A stretch of DNA of 64,000 nucleotides from Catonia carolina (GCA_035578175.1 JAQMRL010000006.1:59699001-59763000), one strand, 5' to 3'. Positions 43,020 through 53,970 are shown, numbered from the stretch's first letter. Notes: generated by a model not told the origin, from the sequence alone. Program-made: numbers and translations.

Positions 43020-43325
43020 CGGTGGCTAAATTAACGGCGCCGCAAAATATTCCATAATACAAAGAATTCAACGATTTCAATCCAAGTTATTTAGACAAGT
43101 AAATGACGCACTCTTCTACAAAGATTGTACGTTAATAATTACAAATGGCATAACAATTTACGTGTTCAGTACACCAACGATACATTTTATCTTATCTATT
43201 CTCGGTTCAAACACAAACTTGAATATCATAAAAATTATCTAATTAGAACGCTGGCATCCCCAAATTACCCGGAAATCCTCAACGTAAAATGAAACGACGT
43301 TGGAGTAGAGGTATCATAGTGCAAT
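43020..43325 (+). pseudogene. L-F-like LINE C-terminal relic
   Basis: Piecing frames together reads RIQRFQSKLFRQVNDA, NNLRVQYTNDTFYLIYSRFK, HKLEYHKNYLIR and PGNPQRKMKRRWSRG. The last block matches PGNPARRLKKRWNRDLL at the end of the Jockey-like copy at 50071. It is decayed, and no poly-A was seen. Confidence 0.72.
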
Positions 43326-43575
43326 TTAAATTGTATCAATTTGTTATTCAAAATTAATACACGGTTTGAGAGACACTATTGAGTGGCAGTCTCCTTTATG
43401 TCCAACGCCAATATCATTGTGAATAGCACCATCAGATTTACTGGTTGTATTTTTACAGTTTAAAAATTTACTAAGTTAAAAAATAATAAATAAAAAATTA
43501 TTCCGTAAATTTCAATTAAATTTTATTTTTACAATGAATCAAGTTACTAATTACCATAAATATGTGCATTGTTGT

Positions 43576-43608
<33 letters not shown>

Positions 43609-44025
43609 GTAAATAATAGTTTTATGAAGATTGCGTAGTTATAATAATTGTTGACAATGACAAATTATTTTTTAACTTATACCATTAACCGGTATTTCAG
43701 TCATATACGTATACATTTCCTGCGAAATTATTATATAAATGATTATAGAATAAATAACCTTATATTTTATATTTATTATAAATATAAATTTTTAAACGAT
43801 GTTACTATGTTTGCTTCAATATTGTTTTTTTTTTTTTTATTTATTGTAATAAAAATGTTAGTAGGTTAAATTAAATATTTTTGGGTGTTATATTTGGCTA
43901 AATGATAATCAAATATTTGTTTATAATTATTATAACTTATTAACTAAGTGGAAAGAGGTTTGTTTATTTTCTGTTATCTATAAAATGAAAAAAATATTTT
44001 CAAGCTCTTTTTTAAACATTTCTGA
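43326..44025. other. AT-rich spacer with (AAT)n at 43578-43605
   Basis: It contains an AAT microsatellite of about nine units and otherwise featureless AT-rich DNA. A 73-codon frame at 43648 is background. Confidence 0.5.
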
Positions 44026-44159
44026 TTTTTACTTTCTCTTGCCTATATGAATATAGGAAGGAAAGTATTGTTTTCATGTCGATTTTTCGAAATCGAGTTT
44101 TCACCGGATCTATACGTTTTCAGACCCCCTGAACCCAAAAAACATGTTTTTAGCGATTG

Positions 44160-44200
<41 letters not shown>

Positions 44201-45060
44201 CGCGCGCGCGTGCGTGCGTACGTGCGTGCGTGCGTGCGTGCGTGCGTACGTGCGTACGTGTGTGTGTGTGTGTGTGAACAGAATATCTCACGAACGGAAC
44301 ATCGTACGAACTTGAAACTTGAAACTTAAGTTACATACCACTACCGAACCCAACACGAACATTTTCATCAAAATCGGTCAACCGGAAGTAGTTTATTCGT
44401 ATAATTTTTCATTTTTTTGCGATTTTCTCAAAAACTGGTCCTACGATTTTTTTTAAAAATCGCCTGGTTTACTACATTTTTTATGTTCTACAAGAAAGGG
44501 TAGGCGCTATGTTTGCTGAAATTCTGCGTGAGGCTGTTTTTACGTAAAAACATTTTCTTTTTAAGATTGCGGCTTTAATATGCATTTTAGCGCAAAACAT
44601 TATATAATAAAAGTTGTAGAGAATGTAAAATTCTACAACTTTTATTTCAAACATTTTTTTGTATAACGCTTAGTTTAGCGGTAATTTGCGATTTTCTGTT
44701 TTTTTCTCATGAAAACGTGTGAAAAATCGATTTTTTAAAGATTTCGGCCTTAGAATGCATTTTACGACAATAGTGTATATAATAAAATTTATAGGAAAAT
44801 AAGAGATCTACAACTTTTATTTAAAGCATTTTTCTCCACAGAGCCTAGTTGAGCGTGAAAGATTGATTTGCCGTATTTTTAGGCCAAACTGAGGTTGATT
44901 TTCATTTTGCGTCTTTCACTCATGATTAAAATAAGTTATGTTTTTTGAGGTTAGTTTTTTGTTTATTTCTAATTTTTTATTACTAATACTAATATTAGGT
45001 TTATTGTTAATTTTTTGCACTGGCAAGAGAAAGTCGTGTGAGTGTTTCACACCAGATTTT
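44026..45060 (+). mobile_element. HL1 copy D, full length (reference copy)
   Basis: The 5' subterminal repeat ACTTTCTCTTGCC is at 44031-44043 and its inverse GGCAAGAGAAAGT at 45022-45034. A 5' hairpin (CCTATAT, GA, ATATAGG) is at 44042-44057 and a 3' hairpin (GTGTGA/TCACAC, loop GTGTT) at 45036-45052. A GT/GC microsatellite is at 44162-44276. Two tandem units start at about 44571 (TTAAGATTGCGGC) and 44738 (AAAGATTTCGGCC). It has no ORF. The plan matches HINE/DINE-1-like non-autonomous Helentrons, an inference from architecture and not from a known sequence match. Confidence 0.85.
44162..44276. repeat. Alternating purine-pyrimidine tract (TG/CG/TGCG/TACG)
   Basis: About 113 bases alternate pyrimidine and purine almost perfectly: (TG)n, then (CG)n, then TGCG and TACG units, then (TG)n. 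It is the expanded HL1 microsatellite. The Ala/Arg/His/Thr and Cys/Val/Ala/Arg frames on both strands are artefacts. Confidence 0.95.
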
Positions 45061-45344
45061 TTTTATGAACTGGGTCCAGGAGACTCCCGAGGAAGTATAA
45101 AGAACCAGCAAAACTGCAGAAGCTTACTACTTTACAAAATTGAGGACAATTATCTTTTGGCAAGAGTCGCAAAAACAGCTTAAATATTGTAACTCTGTAT
45201 TATGGAACGGTTACTGGGTTTTTAAATTCAAAATTTTCTGGCTTTTAACTTAAAACTCAAACTCTTAAAACTCTTCTTCACTTAGTAGGTTTTAACTTAA
45301 AGATTTCTGGTCTAATCCGGGAAACGTCGAGGTGGGTTGTCAGG
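45061..45344. other. Spacer
   Basis: No gene or repeat was recognised. A short open stretch follows HL1 (ELGPGDSRGSIKNQQNCRSL) without known similarity. Confidence 0.4.
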
Positions 45345-46140
45345 TAACTTTTTGTTTAGGTCGTCAGCCGAAAAACTGGTTTGAACCTCTAGAGGTTTTA
45401 CTTAGTAAAACGAGGAGTGAGGTGATTACCAATGCGTTCCTCACTGAGTTGAAAAGTATGATCATCAGCATAACATACCCTCTAAAAATCATCTACTTTC
45501 CTCGCTACAAATACACCTTCACTTCATTCAACACAGGGTCTGGATGTATTATTAAATGCATTACTCTCAGAGGAGATAACTCTGACTAGTGTATTTTACT
45601 GCCCATAACAGACAGGTGGAGTGTCAAATTATTTACACTCAATCTGTTTGTTGCAGGGCTAAAATAAATAGTTCTGTTTCTTATCACATGGTCAGCCAAT
45701 TAAATGACTGAATCATTTAAGAACAGAAGAGGTAGAGGTGTAAAAGACACTTATCAGAGTTATCTTCTCTGAAAGTAATAAATTTCACTATACAGCCAGA
45801 CCCTGTGGTGAATGAAGTGAAGGTGTCATTTGCAGAGTGGAAAATATGTGCTTTTCAGAGGGCCCGGCATGCTGTTAAGCGTACTTTTCCACTCAGTGAG
45901 GAAGGCAATGGTAAACCACCTCACTCCTCGTTTTACTTAGTGAAGCCTCTGGAGGTTCAAACCAGCCTTTCGGCTGTTGACCTAAACAACAACAACAGTG
46001 TATTCTACACCTCTACCTCTTCTGTTTGATAATGATTCAATCATATAATTGTCTGACCATGTGATAAGAAACAACTAATTTTTGAAGCCCTGGATCTTGC
46101 AGACCGGGGGCAAATAATTTACCACTCCACCTGCCTGTTA
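45345..46140 (-). mobile_element. RP-AAC copy 1, split by copy 2
   Basis: The plus strand starts GTCGTCAGCCGAAAAACTGG, runs to AGTGTATTTTAC (45588-45599), is interrupted by 45600-45996, and resumes at 45997 with AGTGTATTCTACACCTCTAC through to CACCTGCCTGTTATGGA. The split halves join in perfect family order. Confidence 0.85.
45600..45996 (+). mobile_element. RP-AAC copy 2, full length, nested in copy 1
   Basis: A complete element of about 397 bp from CTGCCCATAACAGACAGGTG to CAGCCTTTCGGCTGTTGACC plus (AAC)n. The 12-bp target duplication AGTGTATT[T/C]TAC occurs at 45588-45599 and 45997-46008. It contains the shared frame VNEVKVSFAEWKICAFQRAR and SEEGNGKPPHSSFYLVKPLE (45805-46029). Confidence 0.9.
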
Positions 46141-46427
46141 TGGACAAATCAGGTAGCTTATTAAATGATGAAATATGTAGGCTTGTAAGTTGTTTAAACT
46201 TGTGTAACAATTTTTCCATTTTTAACATTGAATATCAGGTCCCGTATTTTCACTTTTCCGAAATTTACTATTCATGATTTATTACTATTTATCCCAGATA
46301 TATTTACAATCAGCCTGGTTACTATAAACAAATTTTACATCATGATGAAAACTTATGTGATTTAGTCACACAGTAGTGACAAAACAGTGCTGATTTCATG
46401 CATGAAATGTATTGAATTTGAAATAGT
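46141..46427. other. AT-rich spacer
   Basis: Nothing was recognised. Confidence 0.4.
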
Positions 46428-46757
46428 TTTATCCCTATTGTTTGTACGTTGTAATCTGTTCAATTTTAGGAATAATAAGCAACCCCATGTTCCAGTGAGA
46501 GATGAGGATGATATGTAGGGCTATGACGTGTAAATGAGATGTAGTCGTGTACAGACTCAGGCCAACCATTCCTAAGAGAGTATAATTATTTGATTCCGAA
46601 CCATCAAAATACACCGGTAACCATTGTATAGTATTCAAATTTGTACAAAAGTAACTACCTTTACTAGGATTTGAACCTCGGAACCTTCGTATCCAAAAAT
46701 CAGCGTTTAAACGTCTAACTCAAAGCGACGACTAGACACTAGACCAACCCGGTGGGT
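46428..46757 (-). mobile_element. SINE3 copy
   Basis: The plus strand has TGTTCAATTTTAGGAATAAT, the GATGTAGTCGTGTACAGACT block and the CCAACCCGGTGGGTTAT head. The palindrome is altered (CAGCGTTTAAACGTC). Confidence 0.83.
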
Positions 46758-46772
46758 TATTTATAAATTATG

Positions 46773-46853
46773 ATTGTACCCTGATGTGTGTGTACGTTGT
46801 ATCAGTTCAATTTAAGAATAAAAGCAATCATATGAACCAATGAGATGAGGATT
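46773..46853 (-). mobile_element. SINE3 tail part, split by RP-AAC
   Basis: The tail end of a SINE3 up to GAGATGAGGATT. It resumes after the RP-AAC insertion at 47252. Confidence 0.8.
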
Positions 46854-47251
46854 GTTGTTGTTGTTTAGGTCAACAGCCGAAAGGCTGGTTTGAACCTCCA
46901 GAGGCTTCACTAAGTAAAACGAGGAGTGAGGTGGTTTACCATTGCCTTCCTCACCGAGTGGAAAAGTATGCTTATCAGCATGCCGGGCCCTCTGAAAAGC
47001 ACATATTTTCCACCCTGCAAATGACACCTTCACTTCATTCACCACAGGGTCCGGCTGCACAATGAAATTCATTACCTTCAGAGGAGATAACTCTGATTAG
47101 TGTCTTTTACACCTCTACCTCTTCTGTTCTTAAATGAGTCAGTCATTTAATTGGCTAACCATGTGATAAGAAACAGAACTATTTATTTTAGCCCTACAAC
47201 TAACAGATTGAGTGTAAATAATTTGACACTCTACCTGTCTGTTATGGGCAG
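46854..47251 (-). mobile_element. RP-AAC full-length copy inserted in SINE3, 12-bp target duplication
   Basis: It runs from the GTTGTTGTTG tail to CCTGTCTGTTATGGGCAG. GAGATGAGGATT occurs at 46842-46853 and 47252-47263. The minus frame 46812-47072 (MNFIVQPDPVVNEVKVSFAG, KICAFQRARHADKHTFPLGE) is the least damaged version of the shared frame. Confidence 0.93.
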
Positions 47252-47420
47252 GAGATGAGGATTATATGTGCGTAAATGAGGAGTAGTCTTTTAAAAAAAC
47301 TCAGGCTGACTATTCCTGAGAGAGTATTTTTAATTGAACCCCAACCATCTAAGTACATCGATAATCGTTGTCTAGTATTCAAATCCATACAAAAGTTTAA
47401 ATCTTTGCTAGAATTTATAA
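47252..47420 (-). mobile_element. SINE3 body part, split by RP-AAC
   Basis: It continues the SINE3 of 46773-46853 with ATATGTGCGTAAATGAGGAG and CTAGTATTCAAATCCATAC. The tRNA-like head is missing. Confidence 0.8.
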
Positions 47421-47689
47421 TATAATAACGGAAGTTTCATCACAGTCGTTGAGTCATTTTTTAATAGCCTATGTTAATCCTTTAATCCTTTTAAATCAGA
47501 TTAAAATTAGACTAGGCCTACTAATATTTAAACATTTATAAAAATAATTAAAAAATTATGAAAGCTCAAATTGTAATATAGAATTGAAAAAATATATAGG
47601 GCCTATATTTTTTTAACAAACAATTCTACTTCCACATCATAATGAATGGTTATTAGCCTAAATCAAACTCGAAATAATTTAAGAAACAT
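47421..47689. other. AT-rich spacer
   Basis: Nothing was recognised; TAGGCCTA at about 47514. Confidence 0.4.
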
Positions 47690-48808
47690 AATTGAATCAG
47701 TAATTTCAGACAGCCCATAAATCAAAAATTTACATGTTTTTCTTTAGTGGACTTTAGGATTAACTGAATGTAAATCCCTAAGTATGGATTTCCATAATAT
47801 TATTATTATTTTTTTAATTATTTATTTATTGTTAACTAGTCTTAGACTAACGAACAATTTTATTCAAACTTAAACTACCTAAAGATTACATTATCATAAG
47901 AAAATAAAACCCAAAGGCTACTCTTATTTTCTAACAATAACAAATTATATTTAAAGATATAACTCTAATTTTACTCTTACTTTTAAAGATTAGTATTTCC
48001 TATTCCTGTACTTATTTTCTATATTAAATTTACCTAAGTAAACTACAGCTTTGTAGTTAATCTTACTTATCATAACAAATTTACATAATCATTAAGAAAT
48101 AAACTAAATTTGTAACCGATTCATAAAATTTGTAAGAAATACAAAAAATACATTTATGGAACAACATATTAGTTATCCTATTTTCTAAATTGGCTACACA
48201 TTTCTTATTTTCGAACTTAACATAGGCCTACTATATCCATAATATAACACTAAAAAAGGCTTATCCTTAAGGATATAAAATGCTTTCTTCTAATTAAAAA
48301 ATTGAAAAAGGATGATATTTTGAAGCTTTAAGTTTCTATGCAAAAGCCATTTTAAGGGAGATAACTACTGTTTGTGACGACGATGATGTACGTGAATTGC
48401 CCTAAAAACGAACATTTTCCTTTCCTAAAGTAAAGAATTCCAATTTTTATTATTGCAAAAAGCTATTTTAAGTCGCTAAAGTAAAATACTGAAATAAATA
48501 AATGAATAATATTGTATACAACACAATTTTCTTCTGGTCTAGCAATATATTTTATAGAAAACAACGTTAGTTAGCATTTTACTCCAATTTATTTCAGAAA
48601 CACCGTAAGTCAAATTTTTTTTTTAAAACAAGTGTGTTATTTTTAAAAAGACAAAAGTATCCATTTTATATTAAAGGGGACAGCCCTCTGAACAAATTGT
48701 GTTTTTAACATTCTTTTTATTGAAACGTAGTAAATTACCAATTTTTTTTTATTTTTCCTAAAGTTAGTTTTTTGACTAATGGGATTTTTTTAAATGACCG
48801 GTTCAATT
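47690..48808 (-). mobile_element. TIR-9 DNA element, longer copy
   Basis: The ends AATTGAATCAGTAATTTCAG (left) and, reverse complemented, AATTGAACCGGTCATTT (right) form terminal inverted repeats of about 40 bp. The interior from about 48240 is the reverse complement of 57320-57860 (GACCAGAAGAAAATTGTGTT; TTTTTGCATAGAAACTT). About 400 bp of extra AT-rich DNA lies at 47800-48240. There is no transposase, and the superfamily is unknown. Confidence 0.72.
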
Positions 48809-49110
48809 TTTTAATGAATTTTTTATAACCAGATTGTCTTTCGTCTTCAGATGTTTATTCGTTCCGAAAGTTAGCGAAAATCTTAGCAATTTTCACTTCA
48901 TTCGTTTAACTGCGAAATAGCTCCTCTGAGTTTTTCCAAACCATGTTCTGAGATTTCAAAGCCATGATACTCTTCTTCTGTTAGGTCCTCGTTTTCCGTA
49001 GGCCTATATTTTACCCTGCAGAATGGCTTGTAGTAACAAATATATTTATTTATTTCGGATGTTTTATCCCAAATATAGGACCTTCTTACACTTGATAGAC
49101 GATTAGAGGG
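48809..49110. other. Spacer
   Basis: Nothing was recognised; TAGGCCTA at about 49001. Confidence 0.4.
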
Positions 49111-49205
49111 TGTTCAGGTCATCAGCTGAAAGGTTGGTTTGAACCTTTAGAGGCTTTAATAAGTAAAACGAGGAGTGGGTATTTACAATTGTGATCCTCA
49201 CCTTA
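49111..49205 (-). mobile_element. RP-AAC 3' end fragment
   Basis: TCATCAGCTGAAAGGTTGGT, then ACGAGGAGTGGGTATTTACA. Only the last quarter of the element is present. Confidence 0.75.
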
Positions 49206-50060
49206 GATTAGATTAACGAACAATTTTCTTTTATCTTTAACTTCCTAATACTGTATCCTCTAATAGGCTACACGGAACATTATTAATTCATATTTATTCA
49301 AACTTATGTATGTTTCATGTTAATATGTATTGATATATTTGTGTAATAGTTATTAGCCTAATGTTGATTCAAAAATGACTTAAATTGACATAGTTAATAT
49401 CGTTATAATAAGATAAAAGTTAATAATAAATATGTTTTTAAAAAAATTAATTAGTATTTTATATATTACAGATCTCCCATTTTTTTAAGATTTCAAGCCA
49501 GTGTTTTTAAAGTTCAAAAAAGCTTAAAAAGTAACTGATTTTCAAAGTCTAGAAAGCTTAAAGCTCTATATTTTGTTCGTGTTCCCAAAGCCGGAATGAA
49601 CTAACCAATGAATATCTGAACTATAAACTTGATAACATAAATATTGTTTTTGAGGCTTTTCAGGAGATTCCTTAAAGAATTTCGGAATTAGCTACGTAGC
49701 CCAAAAAATTACTAATACAAAAAAAAATAACAAAATACTTAATTAAAGTATTAATATTAATACTATATAAACATTTATTAAAGTAATTAAAACATAAATT
49801 AATACAAATAGCCTAATATATGATTGTATTTTTTAGAACTTTTCACTATTTTTTTTATCTTTTATTTGAAATTTTCAACAGTACACAAATATATGACTAC
49901 TAGAAAATGTGTTGTACGTACATAACCAAGTAACATGAAAGGAAAAAAAGACAAAGATTGATACCCATTGGTATTTCTCTGGGTGTATAAGAAAGTATTA
50001 AATATGATAATTAGTTCGTTTAATTGTTACTATTTTTATTATAAGTTATTATTATTATTT
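49206..50060. other. AT-rich spacer
   Basis: Nothing was recognised. Confidence 0.4.
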
Positions 50061-50070
50061 TAGTTAGAAC

Positions 50071-50730
50071 TCAGAGGAGATCCCTATTCCATCTTTTTTT
50101 TAGGCGCCGGGCTGGATTCCCAGGAAGGTGAAAGCGATGAAGTTCTTGAATTAGAGGATTTGGATTTATTAGTAATTTTGAAAATAATTTTTTATAATAG
50201 GACTGTGCTACTTCTTCAACTGTAGGAATCCCGAAATCGGAGTGTAAAGTGTCGTTACTTACGTAGTACGGAACTCTAGATATTAAACGGAGAAATTTTG
50301 ATTGGAACGTCTGTAGATGATTAAGATTACTAGATTTTGCTGAGCCAAATAACTGGACTCCGTAAGTCCAAACTGGTTTAAATAACGATTTGTACAGTAG
50401 TAATTTTGAAGAAATTGGCAAAGGAGAGGTTCTACAAAGAAATCGGTACAGTTGTCGTAGTTTTGTATTTAATTGAAGTCTTTTCTTTTTTATGTGTGAC
50501 TGTCACGTAAGTCTTTTGTCCAAGATAAGCCCTAAGTACCGAATTTCATTTTTCTGAGGTATGGGAACGTTATTAAGAAAGACATTCGGGCATATTCCTT
50601 TTCGAAGAGTAAAAGAAACATGAATAGATTTGGTTGGATTAATTTGTATTCTCCATTTTTGTAACCAGTCTTGTAGAATATCCAGATGATATTGTAAATT
50701 AGCACTTGTGATTTGTGGATTATCGGATTA
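50071..50730 (-). pseudogene. L-F (Jockey-like) LINE, C-terminal third with a single stop
   Basis: The minus strand gives a nearly uninterrupted reading: NLQYHLDILQDWLQKWRIQI, PQKNEIRYLGLILDKRLT, a UGA stop (50503-50505, where Trp is usual), QSHIKKKRLQLNTKLRQLY, then MPISSKLLLYKSLFKPVWTY, SKFLRLISRVPYYVSND and PGNPARRLKKRWNRDLL before the natural stop. This is the reverse-transcriptase thumb and C-terminus of a Jockey-clade LINE. It is 5'-truncated just before the region, with a TAA-rich 3' end. Apart from the one stop it is well preserved. Confidence 0.9.
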
Positions 50731-51600
50731 ATTAAATTATTATTTAAACCGTAATTTATTGTATTCAATTTATTAGCATTTATAATATGATGGAGTTTAT
50801 AATTATTAAAATTATATTTTATCTTTAATAATGTTGATTTAGGAGAATCAATCCACCTGAGTACATATTTCTTAAACGATCATGCATTTTTTGACAATAT
50901 TGTTTTTAAATTTATGTAAGTTACTTACCCTTTTATCGTATAATTATCCGTAGTAATTAAGAAATACCGCATCTAAAATTTAGATGATGAAAGAAGAAAA
51001 TATTGAATATTTAAATAATGATGAACGTATGTTGTTTAGCGGTTACTAAGGTAGGTCGTTTAAATGTTGTTGTCTTCAGAGGCACACGATCTTAACCGTA
51101 CGAAAGCACTTTCACTACTACTAAAGTATTGCTATTAGACAACAAATGAATAAACGCAGACTGAGGATATACACAATCAACCACTACTGTGAATGCGCTG
51201 TGCGTTCTTACTGTTAACACATTACAATGGAAACAGTGGTGGTATTAGTAATCTTTTAGACTACATGAACTTCACAAGTACTTTCCTACTCCGGCTTTAT
51301 TTTAACTATATCATTGAAAATGACGTGTGTGTTTTATGGTCTATAATCAAGCCTAAATTGTAGACAACTATTTTTTTATTGTTAATTATTGTATCCTTTA
51401 GAATGTCCTTATAAAAGAAATATCGATTTCGTTTTAATTATTTTCTTATTTAAATTAATAATTGTTTCGTCATTTATACATATATCCTATAACAGGTGCT
51501 TCTTACTAATTTTATATCACATTGATATACTTCATTCTAATCTAAAAAATTTATTTTACATGTTTTATTTTGTTTATAATTAATTTTTCTAATTTTATTT
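50731..51600. other. AT-rich spacer
   Basis: Nothing was recognised. Confidence 0.4.
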
Positions 51601-51700
51601 TTGTTTACACAAGCCCCCAGTGTACTTAAAGAGCCCGCTAAATACCTTGGTAATCGTCTTGATGAACGTCTAAGCTTTAAACACATAGGCTATACAGAGC
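51601..51700 (+). pseudogene. Short LINE reverse-transcriptase fragment
   Basis: The translation SVLKEPAKYLGNRLDERLSF followed by KHIGYTEQK resembles the YLGV.LD..L.F..H motif shared by non-LTR reverse transcriptases. Only about 30 codons remain. Confidence 0.5.
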
Positions 51701-51783
51701 AAAAATAAACAACCAATTAATAAATTTAAAAAATTGTATTAAGTTAGATTCTAGAAAAATGATCTACGCTTTCATTGAACAAT

Positions 51784-52427
51784 CAATTTTAGACCACGTC
51801 AGGTGACTTTAGACGTTTCTAGAAGCTCTTTTGGCCGCACACATTTTTAACATTCATTCACTGTAGGTTTTTCTTCTTCTTTCTTCTGTTCACCCGGTGT
51901 TCCGTTTTTTCTCTTCTTGAAAGCCCTTAAAGTCCGTAATTAGTTGTATGAATTTAGTTTGATTCATTAAGTTTTCTCAATTTATTCCAGTTTTCTTCGT
52001 ATCCTTACTGACTTCTTTAAACCATTTATCCGACACCTTAGATCTATTGTTTAGGGTCTTAAAAATTTATTTTGTCAAACGGTTGTCAACCAATCTACAC
52101 AGATGTCCGTAAATTTTAGCGTTATTTTTCTAGGCCTAATCGTTTCCGTGAATCATTTATTTCCCTTGTAGAATAATTCTTCTCGACCTTGTAACCTATA
52201 TTGTCCGTCTACTATCTTCGGACCCAGTATTTTGCCGAGGATCTTTCTCTCAAATTTCTCTTCTTCTCCGAAAACCAACCTTCCCGGTCATTATAAGGCA
52301 TTCACTCGCGTTGGCTACAGACACACAGGTTTTATCACAGTATTATAATGTCTTATATTGGCTTGTCTTAAGAGTGATTTTTTTTTATAAGTGGTGTTTT
52401 CCTTGATGTGCACCAGCCATCTTTCCT
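51784..52427 (-). pseudogene. L-D LINE 3' tail, antisense
   Basis: It has the same order of blocks as 6856-7468 (ACCACGTCAGGTGACTTTAG; TTATCCGACACCTTAG; GGACCCAGTATTTTGCCGAG; TTTTATCACAGTATTATAAT). It ends near GCACCAGCCATC. It is a full-length version of the tail with frame damage. Confidence 0.82.
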
Positions 52428-52910
52428 CGTCTGTTGTTGTTCGCTTACTTTTTGCGGCTTACTTTGGTTGTTTTATCTCCCCGAGGTACTAGAAGCTATC
52501 AATTTTCCAAATTTTTCGTATTTTGTCTTCAGTTGACGCATCATCTGTCTTATGTTTTACCTCTAAACAAAATAAATACTTATAAAAAATGGTTTTCTTT
52601 ATTGAATTATGACTTCAAAATCAAGTTACATTTCAATCCCAGTGATACAAAAAAATTAATTAACTTCTTCGTAGTAATTATAACCAACGTTTAAGAGTTA
52701 AAAAAAATAGATAGCCTATTGTTTAAATTACTGGATTATAATGACACAAATTTTACCAACTTCAAACTATTCATCGATTGAATTCATAACCTATCATCAA
52801 TTAAAAATAAATTAAAGAAAACATGTTTTGCAAAATTTAACCGACGAATAATTGATAATTATGATTGTTTATATTCCAAAATACCTACTTAGGTAAAATT
52901 TTACAATTAT
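52428..52910. other. AT-rich spacer
   Basis: An 86-codon frame at 52434-52694 has no motif. Nothing is supported. Confidence 0.4.
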
Positions 52911-53185
52911 TACTCAGGTTAGTCATTTTGTAATTATTTCTACTTCAGTGAACTTGCCAACTTCCTTCTGTACCCACCATTAAAGTTTCCAAGTTTCCAA
53001 ACTACTACCTGCCTACTATCAAATAGGATAATGGAGGTGCTAATACTGTTCTGAATTCATAGTGCATTATTAAAATAGCTTTATCTACCAGGTAAGATTA
53101 GTCATTTTGCAATTAATTAAACTTCAGTGAAATTGCTAACTTCGTTTCGTACCCACCATTAAAGTTTCCAAGTTTCCAACCTATT
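52911..53185 (+). repeat. Direct duplication, two units of about 95 bp
   Basis: Unit 1 (52911-53005) and unit 2 (53087-53185) share TTAGTCATTTTG, ACTTCAGTGAA and the block TACCCACCATTAAAGTTTCC followed by AAGTTTCCAA. The spacing is about 177 bp, and no other copies were seen. Confidence 0.85.
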
Positions 53186-53777
53186 TACAAAATAGAAATG
53201 TTGTTTTGTATCAATATGCGTGTTTAAAATAGTTGTCTTTTGGCTTTTTATTATGAAAGTAACTTTAAGTTCTTTCGTTTCAATAATCAGGTTTCTTAAA
53301 TTATCTTCAATAGGTCTAATCCTTTTTTGAAATTTCAATGAATAGAAACTTTAATTTAATTAACACGATAGCCTGACGTTTGTACCCTGGAAAATAATCT
53401 TTGTTTTTCACATAACCAATTAAATTTAGAATATTGTTTAAACATTAATATTATGCTATTATTACGAATTTATTTTAGCCTATAAGAAACAATTTTTTAT
53501 TGTTAATGAATTTTCAAAGTCTGTCTGCTATTTTGAAATTTTTATTTATATAAATACTCGTGATGAATATTTTCTTCTTTAAAATTTATTTTTAGTTGTA
53601 AGAGAGCCCTGTTGCGGATAAACAATGTGAACTTTTCAATTTTGGGTACGCGATACATGAAGAAAAAAATATTGGTAGAATTACAGTAGGTATAGAAAAG
53701 ATGTGTTTTTATAAATGTCTAAGATGTGACATCTAATATGAACAGGATTGACCCTAGATGTTAAAGACAAACTTGCC
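53186..53777. other. AT-rich spacer
   Basis: Nothing was recognised. Confidence 0.4.
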
Positions 53778-53970
53778 TATTCCAGAATAAATGTAGCTTA
53801 GTGGTTAGCGCGTTAACCTACTACGTTGAGGTCCCGGGTTCGATTTCCGGCCAGGGTCTAGAAATTTTCACGAGTCTAAACTCACAGTTACAGTCCCATA
53901 ATCTACCGTAGTCGCTAATAACCAACTACTTAATGCCATTTAAAACAAATAAATAAATAAATAAAGAATA
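53778..53970 (+). mobile_element. SINE8 copy
   Basis: The tRNA-like head AATGTAGCTTAGTGGTTAGC has a perfect B box in GGGTTCGATTTCCGGCCAGG. The body leads to the tail GTAGTCGCTAATAACCAACT and an (AAAT)n end at 53948-53964. It is the best SINE8 tail in the window. Confidence 0.87.

Noticed and set aside
44043..44329. His/Thr/Ala/Arg- and Cys/Val-rich frames
   Set aside because: They are translations of the GT/GC repeat on both strands inside HL1.
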